Source of the DNA: Verrucomicrobiota bacterium JB024
GTDB lineage: Bacteria > Verrucomicrobiota > Verrucomicrobiia > Opitutales > Cerasicoccaceae
Length of the DNA stretch: 64,000 nucleotides
NCBI GenBank assembly: GCA_030673825.1
Contig: JAUTCS010000074.1
Coordinates: 1 to 64,000, forward strand
Direction of reading: 5' to 3'
In this document: piece by piece, positions 45,188 to 53,678 of the stretch
How the letters are laid out: each line of letters opens with the position of its first letter
Position numbering within the stretch: the stretch's first letter is position 1
The notes under the pieces: model-generated
Seen by the model: the letters and a program-made list of their open reading frames with translations, nothing else
Databases searched by the model: none
What the model was told of the DNA's origin: nothing
Program-made: the position numbers and the translations under genes

Positions 45188-45586
45188 TCAGATGCGCAGT
45201 ACGACGGTACGCGTGATCAGCACACAGAGGTCTTTGGCAGGGGGAGCTCGGGCAGGATTCGGTCCTTTTGTCTCCACGCTATCGCCCCGGAAAACCTGCA
45301 CCGGAAGAATCTCGCCACTGTCGGCGAGCTGAAGCGGCGCGGGCGTATCGCTCACGCGAATCGCCTGCGCATAGGTGCTCTTGAGTTTAACATCGGTGCA
45401 GTCACCGCACTCCGGCGACTTGGGGCTCTCTGCATCATGGCAACAGCCCCCGCCGAAATTTACCACGGGAACCGCCGCCTGCTCCTGCGCATGCAGGCAC
45501 ACCAGCAGGGCTCCCATCGCGCCGCTCATGCCATTGATGGCGATGAGGCAAACAAGCCCTGCACTGATGATCTTTCTTAGCGGCAT
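45188..45586 (-). CDS. Small secreted Cys/His-rich protein at the head of the metal-efflux operon
   Basis: A 132-residue protein that I do not recognise by name. The ATG at 45586 gives a hydrophobic signal-like start (KIISAGLVCLIAINGMSGAMGALLVCLHAQ), followed by NFGGGCCHDAESPKSPECGDCTDVKL, a compact cluster of four Cys and one His. The arrangement suggests metal binding in the periplasm or at the membrane. It lies 99 bp upstream of the TolC-like gene on the same strand. Its role as metal sensor or chaperone is inference. The frame extends to 45631 but without a better signal. Confidence 0.65.
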   Translation of the reverse strand: MPLRKIISAGLVCLIAINGMSGAMGALLVCLHAQEQAAVPVVNFGGGCCHDAESPKSPECGDCTDVKLKSTYAQAIRVSDTPAPLQLADSGEILPVQVFRGDSVETKGPNPARAPPAKDLCVLITRTVVLRI

Positions 45587-45936
45587 CGGTTCAACGGTGC
45601 GTAAAGAGACGCATGTACCCGCATCTGTCAAGTGGCTTTAGGGAGTGAAGTCTGCTGTCAGGCAGAGACTGGAGCCATCGGGGTGATACGTGAGCTTTGT
45701 GTGGCAGGGTGGGGTGGGTTGGTCCAGCAAAGGGAGAAAAATCCGCCACACTAATATATCAACAGATATTTTTATGATTGACGCGGCCCGTTTGAGAAAA
45801 GATAGTCGCGGCATGCTATGAAGCCGGAGCCATTGTTTCCCTCGCTGCTGCTTTTCATGTAGAAGCGCCGGGAGGAGATGGAGACGGATTTGTCCACCGC
45901 TCATCAAGTTTAGCCCCAACCCACGTTATCCCTTTT
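45587..45936. other. 350-bp intergenic region between metal operon and sialidase-like gene
   Basis: Contains a candidate regulatory element and promoter for the sialidase-like gene (45752-45806). A minus-strand frame at 45638-45919 has no protein-like character and is not called. No hairpin terminator is obvious. Confidence 0.5.
45752..45806 (+). promoter_or_regulatory. Element TRATATAYYAACWGATATTT plus promoter upstream of the sialidase-like gene
   Basis: TAATATATCAACAGATATTT at 45752-45771 matches 16 of 20 positions of the element at 50715-50734. It contains ATATC-AACA-GATAT, a perfect inverted repeat. TTGACG at 45778-45783, a 17-bp spacer and GATAGT at 45801-45806 follow. The element ends 6 bp before the -35 box, the position of an activator site. 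Confidence 0.5.
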
Positions 45937-47043
45937 ATGAAGACAGACATTAAGCCTGAGTTCAAAATATGTGATCTATTTGAATCGGGTACTGACGGTT
46001 ATGTGACGGGTCGTATTCCGGTGTTGGCCCGGACACATGGCGGCACATTGCTGGCCGCCTGGGAGGCTCGCCACGGGGGAGAGGACGGCTATCCGGGCGA
46101 TTGGGTGGATATCGATATCCTTATGCGCCGCAGTGAAGACGGAGGGAATACCTGGAGCGCCGTGACCACGCTGGCAGATGCCGGCAAGCTGCCCACTCAC
46201 AATGCGAACCTGCTTGTCGATGCGGCGGGCACGGTTCACTTCCTTTACTTCGTCAACTACGAGCGCGCCTATTATTGCCAGAGCCGGGACGAGGGGCTGA
46301 CCTTCTCCGAGCCGAGGGACATTACCGCTGTTTTCGAAGGCTTCACCGACGCCTATGGATGGAATGTCATCGCGGGTGGTCCGGGGCATGGCGTCGTCAC
46401 CCGCGAGGGGCGGATGGTTGTTCCTGTCTGGCTGAGTAATGGCGGAAAGAAGCACCGTCCTTCCGTTGTGTCGTCGATCTACAGCGATGATGCGGGGGCG
46501 ACCTGGCACTGCGGGGAGTTGGTGCCCGCCACGCTCAAGAACATGAGCGAGACCGTGGGGGTGGAGTTGGAAGACGGGCGTATCCTTTTTAATATCCGCT
46601 CGGAAGACCCTGCCTTTCGGCGCGCTTTCTCCGTCAGTCCTGATGGGGCGACCGGGTGGACGGAACCCTGTTTGATCCCCGCATTGAAGGAACCGATCTG
46701 CATGGGCAACTTGTTGCGTTTGAATTTCTCCGAGGGGGATAAACCGGGGCGTATCATCTTCTGCAACCCGGACAACGACTATTACAGCGGCCGTTTTGGG
46801 CCCTCCTGGGATGGCAACAAGGACCGGGTAAATCTCACCCTGAAGATGAGCTCTGACGACGGAAAAACCTGGCCGGTCTCGCGCGTGATCGATCCCGGTA
46901 TCGCCGGTTACTGTGACCTGGCGTGCGATTCGTCGGAGACCATTTACGTCCTGTACGAGCGGGGCGGGGTCGATAACTCCATGTGGGTAAACCGCTATGT
47001 GTCCTTCGTTCGCCTCAATACTGCCTGGCTGATGGAGTCCTGA
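45937..47043 (+). CDS. Sialidase-like six-bladed propeller protein, cytoplasmic
   Basis: A 368-residue BNR/Asp-box protein. Asp boxes SEDGGNTWS, SRDEGLTFS, SDDAGATWH and SSDDGKTWP are spaced along the chain, and GYVTGRIPVLAR near the N-terminus resembles the FRIP motif that supplies a catalytic Arg in sialidases. ETVGVELEDGRILFNIRSED contains a further conserved Glu/Arg block. It lacks a signal peptide, so it would act on imported sialosides or related uronides. The lyase-type aldolase at 52596 supports a sialic-acid link, but sialidase-fold proteins also occur in other glycan clusters. Confidence 0.78.
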   Translation: MKTDIKPEFKICDLFESGTDGYVTGRIPVLARTHGGTLLAAWEARHGGEDGYPGDWVDIDILMRRSEDGGNTWSAVTTLADAGKLPTHNANLLVDAAGTVHFLYFVNYERAYYCQSRDEGLTFSEPRDITAVFEGFTDAYGWNVIAGGPGHGVVTREGRMVVPVWLSNGGKKHRPSVVSSIYSDDAGATWHCGELVPATLKNMSETVGVELEDGRILFNIRSEDPAFRRAFSVSPDGATGWTEPCLIPALKEPICMGNLLRLNFSEGDKPGRIIFCNPDNDYYSGRFGPSWDGNKDRVNLTLKMSSDDGKTWPVSRVIDPGIAGYCDLACDSSETIYVLYERGGVDNSMWVNRYVSFVRLNTAWLMES

Positions 47044-47098
47044 ATCCGTCGCTGTATCATTCACTCGCTTACTCTTTTATAAACCCCATTTCAAAATC

Positions 47099-49183
47099 AT
47101 GCACTTCCGTTATCTTATCGCCCTGTTGAGCTTGTTTACCGTCCTGCCCACTTTTGCCATCGCCCAGGAGCGGGTGGCACGGCTGGAGTTCCCCGGAAAC
47201 GGGGAGGGGATCGCTGTCTCGACAATAGGCTCCGGTCCGGCCGTTTTTACGGCCGAGCTGATCCGCCCGCAGGGCCAATGGCAAGCGCCGCAATGCGCAG
47301 TGGAAGTCCTGGATTTCTGGGACCGGGCGCAGTCGGGGTGGTCGGTCGATGCGCAGGTGAAGGGCGCGACCATAACGCTGACGGTGAGCGCTGAACAGCC
47401 CGAGCCGGGTTGGTACTGCCTTAACATCACGGTGCGTGATGGGGAAGGCGAGTGGACGGTCGACCGAACGCTCGACGATGGCATGGGCCGGGACATTCCG
47501 CAGCTTAAGAGCCCGATGATCTGTCTGGTGCCAGAACCGCGCACGATTGAGGACGTGCCGGACTGCCCGGTGGCGATCGATACTCTGATCACGAGCAGCA
47601 ATCGTGAGGTTTCAGATGAGATACAACTCGTTCTGACGCGATTGCTCGGAGTTCGCTGGGCACGTGAGCGTATTGCGTGGGGGTGGATCGAGTCCCGTCC
47701 GGGTAAATATGACATGGATGGTTCGTCTATGATTGGCAACCAGTACCAGCATGCCACGCGTGCCCGTGCCATTACTGATGATTTCTACAACAATGGGATC
47801 AGCGTGCTGGAGGTCTTCCATGGCGTTCCGGCCTGGACGACGGATGAGGAGGGCAATGAATTCAAGGTGTTTCCCAATGACCTGCGGGTGTTCTACCGCT
47901 GGCTCAAGGACATGGCCTCGATCTTCTCGCCCTCGGTCAAGGCCTGGTCGATCTGGAATGAGCAGGATATCGGCTTTTTCTGCGCGGAGCCCCCGGACCA
48001 GTATGCCGCCATGGTCAAGGCCGGGTCGCTGGCTTTGCGGGAATCACCCGCCCGCCCGCTGGTGTTCCTCGGCGCGTTTGCCCGGGACCCTCGCGTCGGC
48101 GGTTACGCGGAAATCCTCTTTGAGAACGGCGTTTCCCCCTATGTCGATGTGTATGACTTCCATTCCTATGCGCCGGTTAACAACGGCATGCTTGCAGAGG
48201 CCATCGATACGAATCTCACCGTCGCCCGTGAGCACGGTATCCCCCATGCATGGCTGACAGAAACCGCCTATGCTTTTCCAAAGTCGTCTCCGCCGACGCT
48301 ATCGGCAAGCCGTCAGAAGCAGGTTCGCTACCTGCTCGATGCCTACACGACGGCCTTCTCGCACGGGGTCAGCCATGCCTTCTGGCATTCGCTGCGGCCA
48401 GCTGCTCCGTTCGCGTCCCATCAGTTCGGGATGCTGAACGCCAATCTGGAGCCGTTCCCGGTTTATCAGGCGATGGCTGTGATGGCTAACCAGCTGGGCC
48501 GTGGACAATACCTGGGGAGTTTCACCAACGCCAATGGCGCGTCCGTCCAGCTTTATCAGGATGGAGATGTCGAGGTCGCCTACGTGGATGCCGATTCCGA
48601 CACCATCGTTATAGACTCGGAGGATTCATCTGGACTCGTTGCCACTGATGTGATGGGGGGCAGACTTGCCTTGAGTGCGGTTGACGGCGGCATGGCTGTG
48701 AAAAACGACGGCTGGCCCTTCTATGTGCGCGGTACTGCATGGAAAGGCCGGATCACGCAGCAGCCGGTGCCTCCCGTTGCTCCTGCGGACAATGAGGAGC
48801 CCTCCGGGGTTGTGGTGCGGCCGCGTTTTCCCCGGGAGTGTGTGCTGTTCACCCCCGACAAGCCCGCGTCGAACTGGGATGGAGTGGCGACGAACTGGGC
48901 TCCGCGTGGCTACGCTTTCAAGGAGGGCGAAAGTGTCCCCGCCTCGGTGGAGGTGTATAACTTCTCGTCCCGCACGGTCAGCGGTGATATCTGGGCCAAT
49001 ATGCCGGCGGGTGCGGAAGCTGATACGCAGACGCAACCCTATACGGTCGAGCCCGGTGGCCGCGCGGTGGTGACCTTTACACTCACCTTTGAGGGCGAGG
49101 GTGGGGTTGTAACTTTCGAAGCTGTGACGGCGGATGGCGACTTGGCTGACCTGTCCGTGTCCAAATGGACCCCGAAGCCGTAG
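47099..49183 (+). CDS. Exported clan GH-A glycoside hydrolase (GH39/GH5-like)
   Basis: A 694-residue secreted enzyme with signal peptide (YLIALLSLFTVLPTFAIAQ). An N-terminal sandwich (about 25-140) precedes a TIM barrel starting near LLGVRWARERIAWGWIE. Clan GH-A catalytic pair: SIWNEQD (Glu288, acid/base after Asn) and AWLTETAYA (Glu388, nucleophile). DVYDFHSYAPVN lies between them. A C-terminal beta domain ends the protein (about 560-694). By appearance it is closest to GH39-type xylosidase/iduronidase-like enzymes, which would fit the adjacent sulfatase, but the family is not certain. Confidence 0.75.
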   Translation: MHFRYLIALLSLFTVLPTFAIAQERVARLEFPGNGEGIAVSTIGSGPAVFTAELIRPQGQWQAPQCAVEVLDFWDRAQSGWSVDAQVKGATITLTVSAEQPEPGWYCLNITVRDGEGEWTVDRTLDDGMGRDIPQLKSPMICLVPEPRTIEDVPDCPVAIDTLITSSNREVSDEIQLVLTRLLGVRWARERIAWGWIESRPGKYDMDGSSMIGNQYQHATRARAITDDFYNNGISVLEVFHGVPAWTTDEEGNEFKVFPNDLRVFYRWLKDMASIFSPSVKAWSIWNEQDIGFFCAEPPDQYAAMVKAGSLALRESPARPLVFLGAFARDPRVGGYAEILFENGVSPYVDVYDFHSYAPVNNGMLAEAIDTNLTVAREHGIPHAWLTETAYAFPKSSPPTLSASRQKQVRYLLDAYTTAFSHGVSHAFWHSLRPAAPFASHQFGMLNANLEPFPVYQAMAVMANQLGRGQYLGSFTNANGASVQLYQDGDVEVAYVDADSDTIVIDSEDSSGLVATDVMGGRLALSAVDGGMAVKNDGWPFYVRGTAWKGRITQQPVPPVAPADNEEPSGVVVRPRFPRECVLFTPDKPASNWDGVATNWAPRGYAFKEGESVPASVEVYNFSSRTVSGDIWANMPAGAEADTQTQPYTVEPGGRAVVTFTLTFEGEGGVVTFEAVTADGDLADLSVSKWTPKP

Positions 49184-49238
49184 GTATTTCTTTTCTGCGA
49201 ATCGTAAGCGGGCATGCAACGTTACTCCTGAATGATTG

Positions 49239-50663
49239 ATGTGTAACCTCCTGACATACCTGAGCATGGCTACTTGCCTGACCACATTGACCAGTGCCAC
49301 CGCGCAAGCGGCGGACGCGCAGACTGGGGCGCGACCGAACGTTCTTTTCATCACCATCGATGACATGAACGATTGGACGAGCGTGTTCGATAAAGACAAC
49401 CCGATCCAGACGCCCAATCTTGAGCGCTTGGCAGACCGAGGGGCTTTCTTCACGCGTGCTTACTGCTCATCGCCTGCCTGCAACCCCTCCCGTGCATCGG
49501 TCATGACGGGAACCCGTCCACATAAGACCGGGATCTACGGTAACAGTGCGGACTGGCGGGGCACCCTCCCTGATATTCCGACCCTTCAGCGTTACTTCAA
49601 GGACAACGGCTATTTCGTCTGCGGGGCGGGCAAGATATTCCATCACCATCAGGACTGGGCGTTCCACGATAATGCTTCGTTTGACGAATACCTGATGATG
49701 GCGATTAACGAGCCCTATCCGCCGGAAAAGCTCAACGGCCTGCCGAACTATGGCTCCCGCAACACCGACTGGGGACCGTGGCCGGAGGATATCCGCAAAA
49801 CTGCCGACTACCGGACCTCCGAGTACGCGGTGCGCCAGCTTCAGCAGGAGCATGACCGTCCGTTTTTCCTGAACGTCGGCATCTACAAGCCACACTCGCC
49901 GTTTTTTGCTCCGCAGGAGTATTTTGATAGATATCCCACGGATGCGCTCGTCATGCCGCCGCTGCTGGACGGTGACCGTGAAGACCTTCCTGAGGGAGCA
50001 CGGAGTGTGCTCAAGCCCACCGATTGGTACTGGCGAGGGATGATGAAGGCGCAGTTGGAAAAGCCTAATGCTTACCGGGACTATGTTCGCGCCTATGAGG
50101 CTTGTGCTACTTTCGCCGATGAGATGATCGGCAAGGTCATCGACGCCCTCGATAAGAGCCCGTACCGTGACAACACCATTATCGTCCTATGGTCCGACCA
50201 CGGTTTTCATCTGGGCGAGAAGGAGCATTTTGAGAAATTCGCGCTTTGGGAGAAAACCACGCATATCCCGTTTATTATCATCGCCCCGGGTGTGACTGAC
50301 CCGGGGACGGTAATCGGAAAGCCGGTTGATATGACGACGATTTATCCGACACTGGTCGAGCTATGCGGGCTTGAAATGCCGCCGCACGTGGACGGCTTCA
50401 GCCTGGTGCCACTGCTGGAGAATCCCGAGACGGATATCCCACCTGCGTTGATGACGTACGAGAAGGGCAACCATGCTATCCGCACCGAGCGCTGGCGCTA
50501 CATTCAGTATGCCGATGGGTCGGCGGAATTGTACGACCACGAGAATGACGATAACGAGTGGACGAACGTGGTCGATAAGCCTGAAAATAAGGATGTTGTC
50601 GAAAGACTGAGAGCTTTCGTGCCGGTCGAAAACGCCGACGCCGTTCCCGACCTCGGGGGCTAA
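49239..50663 (+). CDS. Exported S1-family sulfatase (iduronate-2-sulfatase-like)
   Basis: A 474-residue sulfatase. Unlike the other two in this window it has an N-terminal signal-like stretch (MATCLTTLTSATAQAADA). The metal site NVLFITIDDMNDW and the formylglycine motif CNPSRASVMTG (Cys81) are intact. WSDHGFHLGEKEHFEKFALWEKTTHIPFII is a hallmark of the iduronate-2-sulfatase-like group. The C-terminus has ELYDHENDDNEWTNV. The ATG at 49239 is preferred over the TTG at 49236; an ATG at 49266 is possible. It lies 55 bp after the GH-A enzyme and is probably cotranscribed with it. Confidence 0.9.
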   Translation: MCNLLTYLSMATCLTTLTSATAQAADAQTGARPNVLFITIDDMNDWTSVFDKDNPIQTPNLERLADRGAFFTRAYCSSPACNPSRASVMTGTRPHKTGIYGNSADWRGTLPDIPTLQRYFKDNGYFVCGAGKIFHHHQDWAFHDNASFDEYLMMAINEPYPPEKLNGLPNYGSRNTDWGPWPEDIRKTADYRTSEYAVRQLQQEHDRPFFLNVGIYKPHSPFFAPQEYFDRYPTDALVMPPLLDGDREDLPEGARSVLKPTDWYWRGMMKAQLEKPNAYRDYVRAYEACATFADEMIGKVIDALDKSPYRDNTIIVLWSDHGFHLGEKEHFEKFALWEKTTHIPFIIIAPGVTDPGTVIGKPVDMTTIYPTLVELCGLEMPPHVDGFSLVPLLENPETDIPPALMTYEKGNHAIRTERWRYIQYADGSAELYDHENDDNEWTNVVDKPENKDVVERLRAFVPVENADAVPDLGG

Positions 50664-50714
50664 TTTAGGCCGCCTTTATCATCATGTGTTTGCATCGATT
50701 TATCGCCTTTGCAA

Positions 50715-50768
50715 TGATATACTAACTGATATTTCTGAATTGACATTCACCCTTCAAACTTTTCCAAT
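50715..50768 (+). promoter_or_regulatory. Element TRATATAYYAACWGATATTT plus promoter upstream of the PEP-CTERM gene
   Basis: TGATATACTAACTGATATTT at 50715-50734 is the second copy of the element before the sialidase-like gene. TTGACA at 50740-50745, a 17-bp spacer and TCCAAT at 50763-50768 follow. The element ends 5 bp before the -35 box, almost the same spacing as at the other locus. It contains TGATAT twice, 12 bp apart. Confidence 0.5.
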
Positions 50769-50777
50769 CAAACTACC

Positions 50778-51746
50778 ATGAATACACTATACCCAACTCG
50801 TCTCCGTAATCTTGTTTTCCCTTGCGTTCTTGCCGGGTTCGTTTGTTTTTCGGCCCTTTCCGCGCATGCAACCCTGATCGCCTATGATACGTTCACGACC
50901 GATCCGGGTGGCTACACGGTTGATACAAATATATTCGGGCAGTCCTCAACGATTGAGACTTACGGGTTCACCGGTGTCTGGGGTGGCACGAATTCCAACT
51001 TCTTCACGTCCCGCACACTGGGGATGCAAAAAGACGGTGTCATCACCTCTTCGGGAGTGGTGCGGCTGAGCACCAGCTCGGGTCTGTCCCGCTCGGATAA
51101 CCGTGGCTTCAATGCGCTTGCCGGCCAGAGCACGCTGTGGTTCGGCTCGTACATGCGCGTGGACGCCAATGCCCTCACGCCCTCCAATGGCGCCGAGCTG
51201 ATGTTCGGGTTTACATCGGGCGGGGTCCCCTTGGGGTCGACCGACTCGGCGACAGGCGCACTGTGGAGTACCAGCAACGGCGGAAGCCTCTCCGGTTTTC
51301 AGTGGGGGGTCAGCAGCAGCAATAGTCTGGTCGTGAAGTATCAGTCGGGCAGTAACACGGTTGATACGGTCGATAGTGGTTTTGTGCTCAGTTCGGCCTA
51401 TCCGACCACCTATTTCCTGGTGGCTCAGTTGCTCGTCAACGAGTCGGGCAACGACACGCTCAACGTATGGGTGCTGACGTCGACCCCGGTGGACGAGAGT
51501 GCGATCCTGAGCATCACGCCGACCCTCACGGTCAGCTCGGCCGACATCCTCTCCAACAGCAGCGAGCTGGACACCCTGCTGCTCAACTCGGGGGCGACCG
51601 GCTCCACGTCCTCGCTCAGCTTTGACGATACACACATCGGCACCACCTACGCCGACCTGACTTCTATCCCTGAGCCTGCCGAGGCCGCCGGGTTGGCCGG
51701 TGCTTTGGCTGTCCTCGCGGTTTTCCTTGCGCGTCGCCGTCGGTAA
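50778..51746 (+). CDS. PEP-CTERM protein
   Basis: A 322-residue exported protein with signal peptide (LVFPCVLAGFVCFSALSAHA) and opening LIAYDTFTTDPGGYTVDTN, common in autotransporter-like or sandwich-type PEP-CTERM proteins of this phylum. The mid-part is rich in Ser/Asn/Gly beta strands. The tail SIPEPAEAAGLAG, hydrophobic helix and RRRR is a complete PEP-CTERM signal. It has its own predicted promoter with the shared upstream element. A strong terminator follows. No enzymatic motif is evident. Confidence 0.85.
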   Translation: MNTLYPTRLRNLVFPCVLAGFVCFSALSAHATLIAYDTFTTDPGGYTVDTNIFGQSSTIETYGFTGVWGGTNSNFFTSRTLGMQKDGVITSSGVVRLSTSSGLSRSDNRGFNALAGQSTLWFGSYMRVDANALTPSNGAELMFGFTSGGVPLGSTDSATGALWSTSNGGSLSGFQWGVSSSNSLVVKYQSGSNTVDTVDSGFVLSSAYPTTYFLVAQLLVNESGNDTLNVWVLTSTPVDESAILSITPTLTVSSADILSNSSELDTLLLNSGATGSTSSLSFDDTHIGTTYADLTSIPEPAEAAGLAGALAVLAVFLARRRR

Positions 51747-51816
51747 ACAAGCGCAGGCCGCTGACGGGTGGCCATAGGGCATTTCAATTGTACTGGTAAA
51801 TCTTCCATGTGGATGG

Positions 51817-51847
51817 GTGGGGAAGGAGCCTCCGGTTCCTTCCCCAC
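51817..51847 (+). terminator. Strong hairpin terminator after the PEP-CTERM gene
   Basis: GTGGGGAAGGAGCC (51817-51830) pairs with GGTTCCTTCCCCAC (51834-51847), a 14-bp stem with one G-U and a 3-nt loop, followed by GCCCCTCGTTTCTTT. It lies just before the pseudopilin start at 51869 and may attenuate read-through rather than stop it completely. Confidence 0.75.
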
Positions 51848-51868
51848 GCCCCTCGTTTCTTTGCAGCG

Positions 51869-52576
51869 ATGAAAAACAGACTACCCCATCAAAGGACTGG
51901 CACCTCTTCCGCCTTTACGCTGATCGAGTGCCTGGTCGCGATAGTGGTTATTCTCATCGTGGTTTCCATCGCAGTTCCGGCGATCAATGGAGTGATTGAG
52001 CGAAGCCGGACGGTTTCCTGCCAGCAGAACCTGCGGCAGCAGTACATCGCTTTCAATACATTCGCGGCCGAGAATCAGAACCGCTGGCCGGCGCGTGTCG
52101 CCTTCAACGATGACGGTAATGTGCAGGGCAACTACGTGTACTTCATCCGGGAGTACTTGCCGGCGGCGAATAACTATGGCCGTTGCATCGGCAATCTGGG
52201 AAAGGTTTATATCTGCCCCGAAGTCGAAGATCTCAGGGAGTACACCGCCGGTACGAGCTACGGCATCAACGGTAATCTCTTCGAAAGCTTTTCCGGCCCC
52301 ACGCTTATCCGGGTCGATGGTATCGCTGTCCCGCCGAGGACGATCCTGCTTGGCGACGGTTGCTGGATCGGCAACCAGTTCACCTCATGGATTGACCAAA
52401 CGCGGCTCCCGGGGCGGACTTTTCCCGAGTCGAACCCATCTCCGTCCATGCATACGCAAGGCGGAGCTAATCTTCTTTTTTGCGACGGCCATGTCGAGTA
52501 CTGGCCGGACACCTCGATCCTGACGCAACGCCAATACCTGGATGGTGGCCCCAAGGATGTTTGGACCTTGAAATAG
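51869..52576 (+). CDS. Type II secretion/type IV pilin-like pseudopilin
   Basis: A 235-residue pseudopilin. The prepilin signal is SSAFTLIECLVAIVVILIVV, with Glu at +5 and the Leu that normally follows replaced by Cys (IECL instead of IELL). VSCQQNLRQQYIAFNTFAAENQ follows the helix, and the C-terminal HTQGGANLLFCDGHVEYW is the H-X9-DG-like block. The ATG at 51869 is chosen over the upstream frame opening, which overlaps the terminator hairpin. It precedes the aldolase gene by 19 bp, so it is in the catabolic transcript. Confidence 0.88.
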   Translation: MKNRLPHQRTGTSSAFTLIECLVAIVVILIVVSIAVPAINGVIERSRTVSCQQNLRQQYIAFNTFAAENQNRWPARVAFNDDGNVQGNYVYFIREYLPAANNYGRCIGNLGKVYICPEVEDLREYTAGTSYGINGNLFESFSGPTLIRVDGIAVPPRTILLGDGCWIGNQFTSWIDQTRLPGRTFPESNPSPSMHTQGGANLLFCDGHVEYWPDTSILTQRQYLDGGPKDVWTLK

Positions 52577-52595
52577 TCCTGTATCGCTCTGCTTT

Positions 52596-53630
52596 ATGAA
52601 GACAGTAACTGATGAATTTACCGGCCATAAGTCCGGACATGTTTCGCAGGCCAAGGACTCCGACACGGTGTCCTGCCAGATTTCGCGCTTCACCGGGCTT
52701 GTGGCCGCGCCGTTTACGCCGTTTCTGGGCGACGGCTCGCTCAACCTCGACGTTATTCCCGAGTACGCGCGCTTTCTGAAGCAGCGGGGCGTGAGTGCGG
52801 CGTTTATTTGCGGAACGACCGGTGAGTGTACCTCGCTCTCGATCTCGGAGCGGGAGGCCGTGGCAGAGGCATGGTTACACGAGCCGGTTCTTCCGGTTAT
52901 CGTGCATACTGGGCATACGACGTTGAGAGACGCGCGTCGTCTTGCCGTGCATGCGCAAGAATGTGGGGCCGTGGCTGTCGCCGCTTTCGCGCCTTTCTTC
53001 TTCAAGCCGCGTAATCCGGTTGAAATGGTCGAGTGGTGCGCGGCAATCGCGGAGGTGGTGCCGGAGTTGCCGTTTTATTACTACCATATCCCTTCGATGA
53101 CCGGGGCGGATATGCCGGTCGCCGAGATACTGGAATGTGCCGAATCTCGCATCCCTAACCTGGCCGGGGTCAAGTACACCTACGAGGATATCGACGACTT
53201 TGAAACCTGCCTGCGCTATCGGGATCATCGTTTCGACCTGCTGTTCGGGCGCGACGAGCTGCTGATGGAGGGCTGGCAGCACGGTGCCCGTGGAGCCGTC
53301 GGTAGCACCTATAACTATGCCTCCCCCCTCTATCTGCGCATTCTCAAGGCCTTGGAAAATGGTCACCCGGATGAAGCCCGCGCCCTGCAGGATCTGGCGA
53401 TCTCCATGATCGATATCTGCAACAGCGCGGGTGTCACGCATCTGGCTGCTTCGAAGGCGCTGATGGGCATGCTGGGGGTGGAATGCGGTCCGGTCCGCCT
53501 GCCGCTGGCGAATCCCACGCCGCGTCAACTGTCGGCTATGCGTGACAAGCTGGAGGCGTTGGGATTCTTCGCGCCGGATTTCGGCGGTGTTGTGAAGAAG
53601 ACGAGCGGGGCTGGCAACATCACTAAATAA
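52596..53630 (+). CDS. nanA: N-acetylneuraminate lyase/dihydrodipicolinate synthase family aldolase
   Basis: A 344-residue class I aldolase. The DapA/NAL barrel shows VAAPFTPFLGDGSLN, the substrate-carboxylate motif GTTGECTSLS, FYYYHIPSMTGADMP, and the Schiff-base lysine in AGVKYTYEDI. YYYHIP is the form seen in neuraminate lyases of the animal-like group rather than in dihydrodipicolinate synthases. The N-terminal 30 residues form an extra tail of no known function. With the sialidase-like gene upstream this suggests cleavage of sialic acid to N-acetylmannosamine and pyruvate. A related keto-acid aldolase role is possible, because no epimerase or NagA/NagB is in view. Confidence 0.8.
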   Translation: MKTVTDEFTGHKSGHVSQAKDSDTVSCQISRFTGLVAAPFTPFLGDGSLNLDVIPEYARFLKQRGVSAAFICGTTGECTSLSISEREAVAEAWLHEPVLPVIVHTGHTTLRDARRLAVHAQECGAVAVAAFAPFFFKPRNPVEMVEWCAAIAEVVPELPFYYYHIPSMTGADMPVAEILECAESRIPNLAGVKYTYEDIDDFETCLRYRDHRFDLLFGRDELLMEGWQHGARGAVGSTYNYASPLYLRILKALENGHPDEARALQDLAISMIDICNSAGVTHLAASKALMGMLGVECGPVRLPLANPTPRQLSAMRDKLEALGFFAPDFGGVVKKTSGAGNITK

Positions 53631-53678
53631 AAGAGGATTCTTTTTATCGTCCTTACGTTTTACCAGATCGCTCAATTT

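Noticed and set aside
45638-45919. Minus-strand frame of 93 codons in an otherwise gene-free stretch
   Set aside because: No family resemblance, and it covers the predicted promoter and element of the sialidase-like gene.
45976-47064. Minus-strand open frame of 362 codons
   Set aside because: Shadow of the sialidase-like gene; the Asp boxes are on the plus strand.
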